A stretch of 64,000 bases of DNA. Source: CAILUG01 sp038125665 (GTDB lineage Bacteria > Pseudomonadota > Gammaproteobacteria > Pseudomonadales > Pseudohongiellaceae). The translations under genes were made by a program, and so were the position numbers. Location of the stretch: NCBI GenBank assembly GCA_038125665.1, contig JAYPEI010000001.1:310001-374000 (forward strand). Reading direction: 5' to 3'. Positions 45,233 to 53,653 of this stretch are shown here, piece after piece. The notes beneath the pieces were generated by a model. It did no database searches and had not been told where the DNA came from. It was given only the letters and a program-made list of their open reading frames with translations. Positions within the stretch are counted from its first letter, which is position 1; every line of letters begins with the position of its first letter.

Positions 45233-45703
45233 CATTCTTTCTACTTTTTTCTTGAGCCCTTTTTTGAAACTTTCAAGTCGGCGTGCGATTGTACTGTCTG
45301 ATGTACCTATGATTTGAGCCGCTAAAATACCAGCGTTACGCGCACCGTTGAGAGCCACAGTGGCCACGGGGACTCCTGTAGGCATCTGCAAAATTGACAA
45401 TACGGAGTCCCATCCGTCTATAGAATTACTCGATAGCACAGGCACCCCAATAACAGGAAGAGAAGTCATGGAGGCCACCATACCAGGCAAATGAGCCGCC
45501 CCCCCCGCTCCAGCTATGATGATCTTTAAGCCACGACGACGAGCACTTGAAGCATAGTCCATCATTCTTTCTGGCGTACGATGTGCAGACACAACTTCAA
45601 TTTCAGCCTCAACTCCAAACTCTTGAAGTGCAACTAGAGCATCTTGCATAACGGTTAAATCCGAGGAAGACCCCATAATAATGCCAACTTTTGCTCTGCT
45701 CAT
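45212..45703 (-). CDS. purE: N5-carboxyaminoimidazole ribonucleotide mutase
   Basis: PurE moves the carboxyl group of N5-CAIR to form CAIR in purine synthesis. The 163 residues include the substrate loop GSSSDLTVMQDA, the active-site SAHRTPERM, and GAGGAAHLPGMVAS. The length is the class I form that works with PurK. It lies 25 bases downstream of purK on the same strand, so purK-purE is an operon. Confidence 0.97.
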   Translation of the reverse strand: MSRAKVGIIMGSSSDLTVMQDALVALQEFGVEAEIEVVSAHRTPERMMDYASSARRRGLKIIIAGAGGAAHLPGMVASMTSLPVIGVPVLSSNSIDGWDSVLSILQMPTGVPVATVALNGARNAGILAAQIIGTSDSTIARRLESFKKGLKKKVERMNKELKP

Positions 45704-45728
45704 AGCATTGCTCCTGTATTACAACTGC

Positions 45729-46874
45729 TCAGATTGCCTCGACTGAAAGCAGTTGTTTAATTAATTTAACCTTACCTAAAAGTACTTCTTGAGAGTCTGC
45801 TAGCACAGTTACATGCCCCATTTTTCGTGCTGGACGAGTTTCTGACTTTCCATAAAGGTGTACATGTACATCCGAAAGAGCTAGAACTTCATCAAGACCC
45901 TGATAAAGCACTGGCCCGCTATGACCCACAGCTCCAATCAAGTTCACCATGGCCGATGCTTGATTCATGGTAGTCTCTCCTAAAGGTAAGCCTAGTATAG
46001 CGCGTAAATGTTGTGAGTACTGAGAACTAACATTGGCCTCAATAGTCTGATGGCCAGAATTGTGTGGGCGTGGAGCAATCTCGTTAACAAGCACTTCGCC
46101 ACTTTTAGTGACAAACATTTCTACAGCTAAAACTCCCACTATGCCTAGTTTTTCACAAACTTTTCGAGCAAGATCCTGCGCGAGATTTTCTATTTCTTTG
46201 CTTACCCTGGCTGGACACAATAAATAATCCACTAGATGATGCTCTGGATGAAAAACACACTCCACTGCTGGGAAAGACTTTATTTCTCCAATCGTTGAGC
46301 GAGCAACAATGACCGATAACTCACAGGCAAAATCTATCGTTTTTTCTAGTAAACCAGGGGCGTCAAAGCCTTTATCAATATCAGCAGTTGAGTTAAGCCT
46401 GACTACTCCACCACCATCATAGCCACCGACACCCACTTTATTGAAAGCTGGAAGAAATGTTTTTTTCTCACGTATTTCTTCCAAATTATCAACTAAGACA
46501 AAATCTGCTGTGGGTATTTTGTTCTCACGATACCAGTTTTTTTGAAGACGCTTATCTTTGATTATTGCAAGTAATTCAGGCTGTGGGTAAACATGCTTAC
46601 CTTCCGCCTGTAACGCATATAGCGCATCAACATTAACATTTTCAATTTCAATGGTAAGCAAATCAACGCTGCGGCCAAAAGCCATCAACGTATCGAAGTC
46701 TTGAAGTGAGCCTTGCTGAAAACGAGTTGCAAGTGATGAACACGGTGCATTAGCTGCAGGGTCGAGAACGGCAGTACTTACATTTAAGTCTATACAGGGT
46801 TGCATAAGCATTCGGCCAAGCTGGCCTCCACCTAATATGCCCAAGGTAAAGTCTCGATAGAAAGGTAGTGCCAA
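45729..46874 (-). CDS. purK: N5-carboxyaminoimidazole ribonucleotide synthase
   Basis: PurK uses ATP and bicarbonate to carboxylate AIR. It is an ATP-grasp enzyme of 381 residues: an N-terminal GILGGGQLGRMLMQPC loop, KVGVGGYDGGGVV in the ATP-binding part, and NEIAPRPHNSGHQTIEA with the metal and nucleotide ligands. The start is a TTG at 46874, with GGAG 9 bases upstream. It is followed by purE. No PurR-type operator was recognised. Confidence 0.96.
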   Translation of the reverse strand: MALPFYRDFTLGILGGGQLGRMLMQPCIDLNVSTAVLDPAANAPCSSLATRFQQGSLQDFDTLMAFGRSVDLLTIEIENVNVDALYALQAEGKHVYPQPELLAIIKDKRLQKNWYRENKIPTADFVLVDNLEEIREKKTFLPAFNKVGVGGYDGGGVVRLNSTADIDKGFDAPGLLEKTIDFACELSVIVARSTIGEIKSFPAVECVFHPEHHLVDYLLCPARVSKEIENLAQDLARKVCEKLGIVGVLAVEMFVTKSGEVLVNEIAPRPHNSGHQTIEANVSSQYSQHLRAILGLPLGETTMNQASAMVNLIGAVGHSGPVLYQGLDEVLALSDVHVHLYGKSETRPARKMGHVTVLADSQEVLLGKVKLIKQLLSVEAI

Positions 46875-46963
46875 AACGAATCACTCCGTAAAAGCGCGGG
46901 ATTTTACCATTGCTTTTGGGGAAGATAAAACCTTAATCATTCAATAATTATTACTTGCACGCA

Positions 46964-47950
46964 TCAGAGTTTGAGTCGAAATAAGGCTCGATTCTCGTTA
47001 GCAATCAATAAGGTGTGCTCATCTACCCAAGTGATTGCTTCGCATTGTTCTATTATCTCTGGGTTCAGCGGAATACTCCGTGAAGGCGCTGAGAGCCACT
47101 TATCACCTTCTGTAGGCTTTGAAAATAACCATACTTCATGATATGTGAGTACCGCCAGTGTTTGTCCAGAGGGGGAAAGCTCAGCCCCTGTTGGTGCCAC
47201 AATATCTGGAAATACGTCTACCAGCACTAATGTATTTTCTCTATCTGTATAACGAGTATCCAGTCGGTAGAGTTTCGCACCGGGCTCCCAACCTCGAAGA
47301 CCCGCAAGTTTTCTATGCTTTGTTATGACATAGAGTTTGCTATCGTCAACGAACAAGCTTTCTGCATCAAAATGCCAGTCTTTAGGTGGAAAAGTCTCTT
47401 GATCCGGATAGCGTATTGATAGAGGAAAAATCACCGCTGAACGTGTCGAGGCAGTTGCATCTATTTCGCTAACAGCATAAATCTTGAGATCCTCTCGGTT
47501 GTTACGGTTGTTACCTATATCTCCAATGTAGAGATAGTTTTCATCTGCCGCGATATCCTCCCAGTCGATATGATCTGCATTAAGCACCGGAAAACCTTGC
47601 CAAGGCTTTAACCCTTCCACTGGTTTTTCACCATAGTATGAGAATCTGGAGTATGTTGGGAGAATGGGAGTTCCATCGCCGCGTATGGCGAAAATTCTAG
47701 CTGTATCTCCACTATCGTTATGTATCCAATAGGTATCTGGATACCTTCGACTCTTTACAATACCCGATATTTCGTCTAATCCATCACCTGAAAACTGATG
47801 GATCAACTCAAGTGTGGGTGGATTTTGCGTTATTTCATACCCAGTATTGTCTTCTGCCTGAGCATAGATACTCTTCGCGGCAATGATACTTGAACAACTG
47901 AAAGTAAAAATCGTACTGCATGAGAATGTCAAAAATGAGATTAATTTCAC
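46964..47950 (-). CDS. Exported protein, probably a beta-propeller (function unknown)
   Basis: This is a protein of about 328 residues, taking the GTG at 47950 as start (KLISFLTFSCSTIF is then a signal sequence). It ends as a signal near IYA-QAED; a cysteine before this does not make a good lipobox. The mature part has propeller-like repeats: LDEISGIVKSRRYPDTYWIHNDSGD, IDWEDIAADENYLYIGDIGNN, ESLFVDDSKLYVITKHR and PTGAELSPSGQTLAVLTYHEVWLF. Such spaced D/N and W motifs are common in exported Ca-binding or esterase-like propellers. No catalytic residue is evident. It is 90 bases upstream of purK on the same strand. Confidence 0.6.
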   Translation of the reverse strand: MKLISFLTFSCSTIFTFSCSSIIAAKSIYAQAEDNTGYEITQNPPTLELIHQFSGDGLDEISGIVKSRRYPDTYWIHNDSGDTARIFAIRGDGTPILPTYSRFSYYGEKPVEGLKPWQGFPVLNADHIDWEDIAADENYLYIGDIGNNRNNREDLKIYAVSEIDATASTRSAVIFPLSIRYPDQETFPPKDWHFDAESLFVDDSKLYVITKHRKLAGLRGWEPGAKLYRLDTRYTDRENTLVLVDVFPDIVAPTGAELSPSGQTLAVLTYHEVWLFSKPTEGDKWLSAPSRSIPLNPEIIEQCEAITWVDEHTLLIANENRALFRLKL

Positions 47951-48284
47951 GTAGGAATACTCTTTTAAAGAATTAACATTGGTAGTATCCCAAAGCAACT
48001 ATACTATTAAAAGTACATTCACCTGAAGATTGACAAACTTGGATCGAGATGTGGGCCAGCACAGCATCAGTAGTAGCTAAATTGATGACAGTGAGATTTA
48101 CATGAAGTGGCTAACATATATCTTCTCTATTTTTTTAAAGAGATGTAGACGAAGTGTTTTCGCCACATGACTTAACCAAGGTCTGTTAGAAAGGGGTAAG
48201 ATAACACATGTAGCCATCACCGATACTAGTAAGTCAAGATAGCAGAAATCTTTGGCATAGTGGGTAGTAGAGAATTGTGCTGGA
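47951..48284. other. Intergenic region without a recognised gene
   Basis: This is 334 bases between the propeller protein (leaving) and the end of the TetR gene. A plus-strand open frame of 22 codons at 48101-48169 (MKWLTYIFSI...) has no good ribosome binding site. I saw no clear hairpin terminator, repeat or RNA. Confidence 0.5.
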
Positions 48285-48935
48285 TCAAGCTCTTAAAGCG
48301 CGCAACATGAAATCTATATGCATTCTAGCATAGGAATTTAATTCTAGCGGGGCAAGACCACCGAACTGTAGGTTCCAAATAACACTATTCATCGCGGGCG
48401 CCATCAGTAATTGCGTTGCGATGTCCAAGGCATCGGCACGGAATTCACCACTATCTATACCACGCTGCAGGATGGTTGAGAGTATGGCTTGAGAAGGTTT
48501 GACCATTTCATTAAAGAAGAATTCAGTGAGCTTAGGAAAGCGAACAGTTTCGCCCATTATCATCATCATTAACTCGGGCACTTTATCGTTCTGCATAAAA
48601 GAATAAACGTTAGCGAAATGTTCACATAACAATTCCTCAGCAGAACCAGAAAAATTAGCCAAGTTTTGTTGCGCGATATCTCTGCCCGGCAACAAAGTCT
48701 TCCTGACTACTTCCTCAAACAAACTTTCTTTACTTTGGAAATACAAGTAAATAGTCCCTTTACCAATACCAGCCCGATCTGCCACATCATCCAGTTTAGC
48801 TGAAGTAAAACCTTGCGCTGTAAACTCTTCAAGAGCCGCATCAATAATAGCATTTCGTCTAGCCTCTTTTTGCAGCTCACGCTTTCCGACAGCGATCGGA
48901 GAAGAAGCAGAATTAATTACCAGAGCTTCTTGCAT
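48285..48935 (-). CDS. TetR/AcrR-family transcriptional regulator
   Basis: This is a repressor with an N-terminal helix-turn-helix (about 25-70: RNAIIDAALEEFTAQGFTSAKLDDVADRAGIGKGTIYLYFQSKESLF) and a C-terminal ligand-binding domain. I start at the ATG at 48935, because AGGA lies 7 bases upstream; the frame extends to 48956. It is the last gene in line behind dienelactone hydrolase, hydroxyacid dehydrogenase and dioxygenase genes on the same strand. It may control them, with an aromatic compound or its breakdown product as ligand; this is inferred. Confidence 0.92.
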   Translation of the reverse strand: MQEALVINSASSPIAVGKRELQKEARRNAIIDAALEEFTAQGFTSAKLDDVADRAGIGKGTIYLYFQSKESLFEEVVRKTLLPGRDIAQQNLANFSGSAEELLCEHFANVYSFMQNDKVPELMMMIMGETVRFPKLTEFFFNEMVKPSQAILSTILQRGIDSGEFRADALDIATQLLMAPAMNSVIWNLQFGGLAPLELNSYARMHIDFMLRALRA

Positions 48936-49018
48936 AAATTTTCCTAATTTGTACACATTGAAAGTTTAGGTGCGCTAGCCCCGTGGGTCAAGCCGTCCAC
49001 TTCTATAGTGTCAATTAG

Positions 49019-49798
49019 TTATCTGACAGCGCCACAGCCAACATTTTCATTCAGGAAATTCAATAACTTACTCCAGGCATCATCGCTGGCAATAGCATTA
49101 AAACGCTCTTCTGAACAGAAGTTTTGAAAAGCATGTCCTGCCTGTTCATAGCGATGAATTTCAAAACTGACTCCAGCTTCATTCAGTGCGGTAGCGTAAG
49201 CATCTACATCATTGGGCGAGGGATTAGTATCTTCATTACCGTAGAAGCCGATAACTGGACAATTAATCGAAGCTGTTAATTGCAATGGGGACTTATCGAC
49301 TTTACCCATAGCTTTATTAATATTCCCGCCATAAAAAGTACATAGAGCTGCCAGCCCAGGCAGATTACACGCACCAAGCCACGACACACGACCGCCCCAA
49401 CAATGTCCCACTAAAGCAATACGCTGATTATCAATTTTAGCCTCTTTCAGCATCCATTGGTGTGTTACCTCTAAGTCAGCGAGAGTCCAGTCATCCCTGC
49501 TGTTCAGACGTTTCTCATTCATATCCATTTCACGAGGCCACCAATGAAAAAGGAATGGCACCACCACAACATAGCCAGCCTCAGCTAATCGCTGTGCTGT
49601 CTGTGTAGTAAAAGGATCGCTTTGCAATCCTGCATGAGCTACTGGCAGATGTTGACAAAGTATAATACCTGGTAGGAGCTTATCTTCAGACTCAGACTCG
49701 TCAGGTAATGGACGATAAACTAAGATCTCCATAGAAGAGTGTAAGACGGGAAGTTCTAAGCAAGAGCAAATCGTTTTCGAAGTTTGGTTAGTCGACAC
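49019..49798 (-). CDS. Dienelactone hydrolase-family protein
   Basis: This is an alpha/beta-hydrolase with a cysteine nucleophile, C133 in GHCWGGRVSW. An Asp lies in GNEDTNPSPND and a His in AGHAFQNF, the classic DLH triad. DLH opens dienelactones to maleylacetate in chlorocatechol and related pathways; the family also includes general esterases. The 259-residue length is normal. The start is a GTG at 49798, with GGAG 8 bases upstream. It lies between the TetR gene and the hydroxyacid dehydrogenase gene on the same strand. Confidence 0.85.
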   Translation of the reverse strand: MSTNQTSKTICSCLELPVLHSSMEILVYRPLPDESESEDKLLPGIILCQHLPVAHAGLQSDPFTTQTAQRLAEAGYVVVVPFLFHWWPREMDMNEKRLNSRDDWTLADLEVTHQWMLKEAKIDNQRIALVGHCWGGRVSWLGACNLPGLAALCTFYGGNINKAMGKVDKSPLQLTASINCPVIGFYGNEDTNPSPNDVDAYATALNEAGVSFEIHRYEQAGHAFQNFCSEERFNAIASDDAWSKLLNFLNENVGCGAVR

Positions 49799-49864
49799 TT
49801 GTGATTCTCCAGCGATAGTTTTTCTGCTGATCTCACTAGGAGCCTGCTTACCGGCATTCTATAG

Positions 49865-50848
49865 TTAATCAAGCTCAGACAATGGAACAATATTAAGTAA
49901 TTCTTCTCCAAGCATACTGCGCTCAAGATTTTTCAAAAATAACTCATCACTTCGCCTAAGCATGCCTGATCCTAAATTAGAACTATGAGGTGTAACAATA
50001 ACCGCAGGGTGTTGCCATAACCATGAGTCGGCGGCTAAGGGTTCTTGTGCGAATACGTCCAGAATAAGTTTGCCAGGTCTTCCAGAATCCATAACAGCTT
50101 TGATACAAGACTCTTCAATTAAATCGCCCCTAGCTACATTAACTAGCAAACAAGAAGGTTTAAGCAAATTGAGGAAGTTAATATCTACCAAGCCTCTAGT
50201 GGCTTTATTTGCAGTACAAGCCAATATCACAATATCAGCAGTTGGGAGTACATTAGGTAAATCTCGTAAAGTACAAACATGGTCAGCTAATCCGTCTTTT
50301 TCTTCCTTTCTTCTGATAGCAGTTATACTTACACCAAAAGATCTAGCTCGCAGCGCAATTTCTTGACCGATATGACCAAAACCTATTATCACACAGTGCA
50401 TCCCCGCCAATTCAATAAATGAGCGCTGCTTCCAAACAGCATTATTTTGCTGAATCTTGAGTAACTCATGGTTTTGTAAAGCTGCCAATATCTGGCCAAT
50501 GACATACTCTGCAATAGCAGGGGCTTGACTATGATTATTTGTTACTAGTACCCCTTGCTCAATTAAAGACCGGTAAGGCAACATATCTAAGCCAGTATTT
50601 ATAGTATGAAGCCATGAGGGAGGAGTTTTTTTTAGCAAATTAAAGTAATCATGAAGCTGTTTTGATTTAAAAAGCTCCGCATGGATCCAAGCGAAATCAG
50701 GCGCTATGCTCCCAGCAGGTATGATTCCCCCATCAAAAGTTAGACTTCCATCAACCTCTAGTAGGGCTATTTCAAGCTTTGGGGCAATTTTTTTGATTAA
50801 CGATTCAAGCCTTTCATAAGAAGGCTTGTAATACAAAGCACTAGGCAT
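49865..50848 (-). CDS. D-isomer-specific 2-hydroxyacid dehydrogenase
   Basis: This NAD(P)-dependent enzyme interconverts 2-oxo acids and D-2-hydroxy acids. The NAD-binding fold has the GFGHIG loop (about residue 155), and the catalytic residues are visible as Arg in NVARGDLIEE, Glu in DVFAQEPL and His in VVTPHSSNLG. The substrate is not evident; glyoxylate/hydroxypyruvate reductases and phosphoglycerate-like enzymes are alternatives. The C-terminus is about 20 residues longer than the fold needs. It is 24 bases downstream of the dioxygenase gene. Confidence 0.85.
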   Translation of the reverse strand: MPSALYYKPSYERLESLIKKIAPKLEIALLEVDGSLTFDGGIIPAGSIAPDFAWIHAELFKSKQLHDYFNLLKKTPPSWLHTINTGLDMLPYRSLIEQGVLVTNNHSQAPAIAEYVIGQILAALQNHELLKIQQNNAVWKQRSFIELAGMHCVIIGFGHIGQEIALRARSFGVSITAIRRKEEKDGLADHVCTLRDLPNVLPTADIVILACTANKATRGLVDINFLNLLKPSCLLVNVARGDLIEESCIKAVMDSGRPGKLILDVFAQEPLAADSWLWQHPAVIVTPHSSNLGSGMLRRSDELFLKNLERSMLGEELLNIVPLSELD

Positions 50849-50872
50849 AATTCTATCCTACTTGGACAATTC

Positions 50873-51733
50873 TCAAGGCAGGACAAAGGTATATTCTAGA
50901 GTGCAGAATGGCCTATCCATTCCTCTTTCCTTGAGCTCCTCAAGATCACAGTGCTCTGTGAGATCCACACGAAAGTTTTTTACAGAGAAAATGGTATCTG
51001 AATCAACATAAGGTGAGTGATTAAAGTACATCATTGTTGTGAACGGTTCATGTCCCGGAGCACTGATAATGTAGTGAATATGGCAAGCGCGATAGCCATG
51101 ACGCCCTAACTGATGCAGCATACTACCCGTCGGTCCGCTAAGGGGTACAGGATAGTCTCCAGGGACAACTGTCATAAAATCGAGTTCACCATTTTCATCT
51201 GCGATAAAACGTGCATAAAAATTCCATTCTGGAAGATGCTCTCGCTGCACATAATAGAAACCTTCGCCATTAGGTTGCCAAACATCTAATTGAGCTCCTG
51301 CCATCGGCTTACCATCTTTATCGACAATTTTATGTTTCATAAAAAGCGGTTTATCAGCTCTCGAAATTTCACCAATACATTCGCCATGCTGACGTGTTGG
51401 CAAACCTGGAATATACAACGGACCTTCAACATTCATCTCTGTCGTACCTTCGTTGCAGGCATCCTCTAATAGAATACAAAGTTCTGAAAGCCCCAAACAA
51501 TCAGACATCAAGTGAATCTCACCCATAGGAAAATCTTGGTTAGGTTGAGCCAGTTTGAAAAGAAATTGGCGACCAATTTCTAATTCTTCTGTTGTCAAAT
51601 TTACCTCACGTTGAAATGCGTGAAGGTGCTTGATCAAACTAGTATAGATTTCATGTAAACGAGGATTAGATTCACCCTTGTCCCCATGATTAATCACAGC
51701 ATCAGTTATATTTTCTAACGTTATTGCAGTCAT
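50873..51733 (-). CDS. Intradiol ring-cleavage dioxygenase (hydroxyquinol 1,2-dioxygenase-like)
   Basis: This is an iron(III) enzyme that splits catechol or hydroxyquinol between the two hydroxyls. The 286 residues contain an N-terminal helical dioxygenase domain (about 25-100). The iron ligands are Y161, Y194, H218 and H220; from memory their spacing is the same as in hydroxyquinol 1,2-dioxygenase (164, 197, 221, 223). GWRHCHIHF-type sequence is present as GYRACHIHYIISAPGHEPF. GGGGGATAGATC before the ATG is a good ribosome binding site. It heads the cluster of four genes that ends with TetR. Confidence 0.9.
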   Translation of the reverse strand: MTAITLENITDAVINHGDKGESNPRLHEIYTSLIKHLHAFQREVNLTTEELEIGRQFLFKLAQPNQDFPMGEIHLMSDCLGLSELCILLEDACNEGTTEMNVEGPLYIPGLPTRQHGECIGEISRADKPLFMKHKIVDKDGKPMAGAQLDVWQPNGEGFYYVQREHLPEWNFYARFIADENGELDFMTVVPGDYPVPLSGPTGSMLHQLGRHGYRACHIHYIISAPGHEPFTTMMYFNHSPYVDSDTIFSVKNFRVDLTEHCDLEELKERGMDRPFCTLEYTFVLP

Positions 51734-51838
51734 GATCTATCCCCCAAAAAATAATCTCTCCAGCCTCATAATACAGCTAGGTTAAATTTTTTACAGCCAC
51801 TATGAATTTCCGCCTATAAAAATTCTCATCGTTTTTTA

Positions 51839-52678
51839 TTAAATTGCACAATGATTAGCCTTAAGTAAAGTCTTAATCACATTTGGTGCACTCTGTGGAT
51901 CTATCAGGGAAGCACAAAGATTTAAGGCGGGAGGCAACTCTCCCTTAACCTTTTGGTAGTGTGCCATGGCCTTACCATGCCACTGTCCTACTGCTAACTC
52001 ACTAGAAATCAAAGGACTAAGTGCCCCCACCTGTGGAAGAAGTTCAAACTGATAAAGTGAATGTAAAGCGGATAGCAACTTAGGACCAGCAAACTGAGGA
52101 GCAAGATAGTTGTCTGATACTCGGTAAAGCAATCTTAGGACTAACTCCCTTAAAAAGGGTAAAACAACCGAGTCTGATTGGAAAACCAAAACAGCATTAT
52201 GTACGTTACTTTTTATTTGCATCTTACCCGAATCTTCTTGCAGCCAAAACTCCTGACCAAAAGCCTGGGGTTGTAATGAATCGAGTTCAAAATCTTTCTG
52301 CCAAATTAGAGTATCGGCATCTAACCAAATTACTCTATCAAAACCCTCTTCTAATGCAGATTCGAGTAAACACAAGCGTGCATAGTCAGTAGCAATAGGC
52401 AGTTTATTACCAATTTTTTCGAGAATTTCTTGAGGAACTAAAGAAAATATCTCATCACCAAGCAAGCGATAAGCTATTCCTTCCTGACGACACCAATCTT
52501 GTACTGTTTCCAGACAAGCTGCTTGCCAGCTTGCTTGTTGAGCTATAGATGCTGACTGAATTAATAAGGAAGACAAGTAAAAAATCTTAACCGTTTGAGT
52601 ACAACAAGCTGTAGCCGTATTCTTGTGCTCTAACGACAGCGATAACTCCAGCGGGAACCATATGTGCATTAGCAACAA
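51839..52678 (-). CDS. Glycosyltransferase-like protein (GT-A fold)
   Basis: This protein has a nucleotide-sugar-type fold. It shows CLETVQDWCRQEGIAYRLLGDEIF, then TDYARLCLLESALEEGFDRVIWLDADTLIWQKDF, where DAD is the metal-binding DxD motif. A central SNVHNAVLVFQS and a conserved W/H end (VGQWHGKAMAHYQ) follow. It resembles small capsular or LPS glycosyltransferases. Start codon unsure: an ATG at 52678 overlaps the upstream gene by 92 bases, whereas similar proteins probably start near KIFYLSSLLIQ (52590), where only TTG 52579 and rarer codons are available. Confidence 0.6.
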   Translation of the reverse strand: MLLMHIWFPLELSLSLEHKNTATACCTQTVKIFYLSSLLIQSASIAQQASWQAACLETVQDWCRQEGIAYRLLGDEIFSLVPQEILEKIGNKLPIATDYARLCLLESALEEGFDRVIWLDADTLIWQKDFELDSLQPQAFGQEFWLQEDSGKMQIKSNVHNAVLVFQSDSVVLPFLRELVLRLLYRVSDNYLAPQFAGPKLLSALHSLYQFELLPQVGALSPLISSELAVGQWHGKAMAHYQKVKGELPPALNLCASLIDPQSAPNVIKTLLKANHCAI

Positions 52679-53249
52679 GATTTGCTATGAGTTCTGCATG
52701 TAATGTTTTGGCATCAACGCCCAATTCTTTTGCCAACTCATTGGCGACACGAGTAGTAGCTGCATTACAAACTGCAAAATGCACACCCATATTTTCTGCC
52801 ATATTATTTATCATTGCCATTTGTGGGTTTGCTTTTGGGGCATCTTCTTGTGGGGGTAGCATAGAGAGAGACAAAAGTTGTTTTCCATATTTTGCCCAGA
52901 TGGAATCGTTATAACCGAGAGTGGTTGAGGCATGACGGAACGTTACTATCATTGCTATTTCTTCTTGAGTACCCCCATAAGCATTGATGTGTTGAGTCTT
53001 TATATTAAAAGCATAACGTAAAGCATTAGTACCACCGCTAACACTATCTGAATCTATAATCACCCTGTGAATACCAGACATGTCATCGAGCCACGCATCT
53101 TGTTCATGTTTTTTTGGGGTAAATATACTATTTTGAGCTTTGGCGTGAGGACTTGAGCCGGCACAAGCCAGCGCTACTGAACCAAGCGCAGCAGCACCGA
53201 TAGTTCCCATTAATTTCCTTCGCTCAGTCTTTTCACTTTTTGCTTTCAT
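52587..53249 (-). CDS. Twin-arginine-exported protein of unknown function (DsrE-like)
   Basis: This is a 220-residue protein. A twin-arginine signal is visible as ERRKLMGTIGAAALGSVALACAG, so it is exported folded, probably to the periplasm. The mature domain has RVIIDSDSVSGGTNALRYAFN, MIVTFRHASTTLGYND and HFAVCNAATTRVANELAKELG, a Rossmann-like pattern with one Cys, as in DsrE/DsrF-type proteins. LHAELIANLVANAHMVPAGVIAVVRAQEYGYSLLY matches the end of that family. Its role is unknown. Its last codons overlap the frame of the next gene. Confidence 0.65.
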   Translation of the reverse strand: MKAKSEKTERRKLMGTIGAAALGSVALACAGSSPHAKAQNSIFTPKKHEQDAWLDDMSGIHRVIIDSDSVSGGTNALRYAFNIKTQHINAYGGTQEEIAMIVTFRHASTTLGYNDSIWAKYGKQLLSLSMLPPQEDAPKANPQMAMINNMAENMGVHFAVCNAATTRVANELAKELGVDAKTLHAELIANLVANAHMVPAGVIAVVRAQEYGYSLLYSNG

Positions 53250-53653
53250 GGCTTTACTCTACAATGTCTATTGAGGATCAAATTTTGAGTTTACTTTATT
53301 AATCCGAGCTTTGTCTCACCAAAAAAACCATCATTTGCCACCAATAATAAACTCAATTCCAATGCAATGAAAACTATACCTTTTCAAGTTACCCATTGAA
53401 ATATTAAATAAATTCATTCTACACAATAGTGTTTCTTTCAATAACGATATTTTTTTATTGAGACTTTCTTTCAATTCCCCCTGAATAAATTAAGCTTTCT
53501 TCAAATATAACAACTTGAACTTAGTATGTACTACCTATATCTGAGTAAAGCTATTTTAGGTAGATTACATCTTTAGATCTTCAATTTACTAAAGGTATTC
53601 TTTACAAGATTTTGAAAAGAGAGCTTATGATATTCTTAGGAATAAAGTTCTTA
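53250..53653. other. AT-rich intergenic region
   Basis: These 404 bases between the DUF3604 gene end and the Tat protein start are AT-rich. I found no gene, tRNA or hairpin terminator. They should hold the promoter of the Tat-exported protein gene (minus strand), but no clear box can be named. Confidence 0.5.

Noticed and set aside
48101..48169. A 22-codon open frame starting MKWLTYIFSI
   Set aside because: It is short, has no clear ribosome binding site and no conserved feature.
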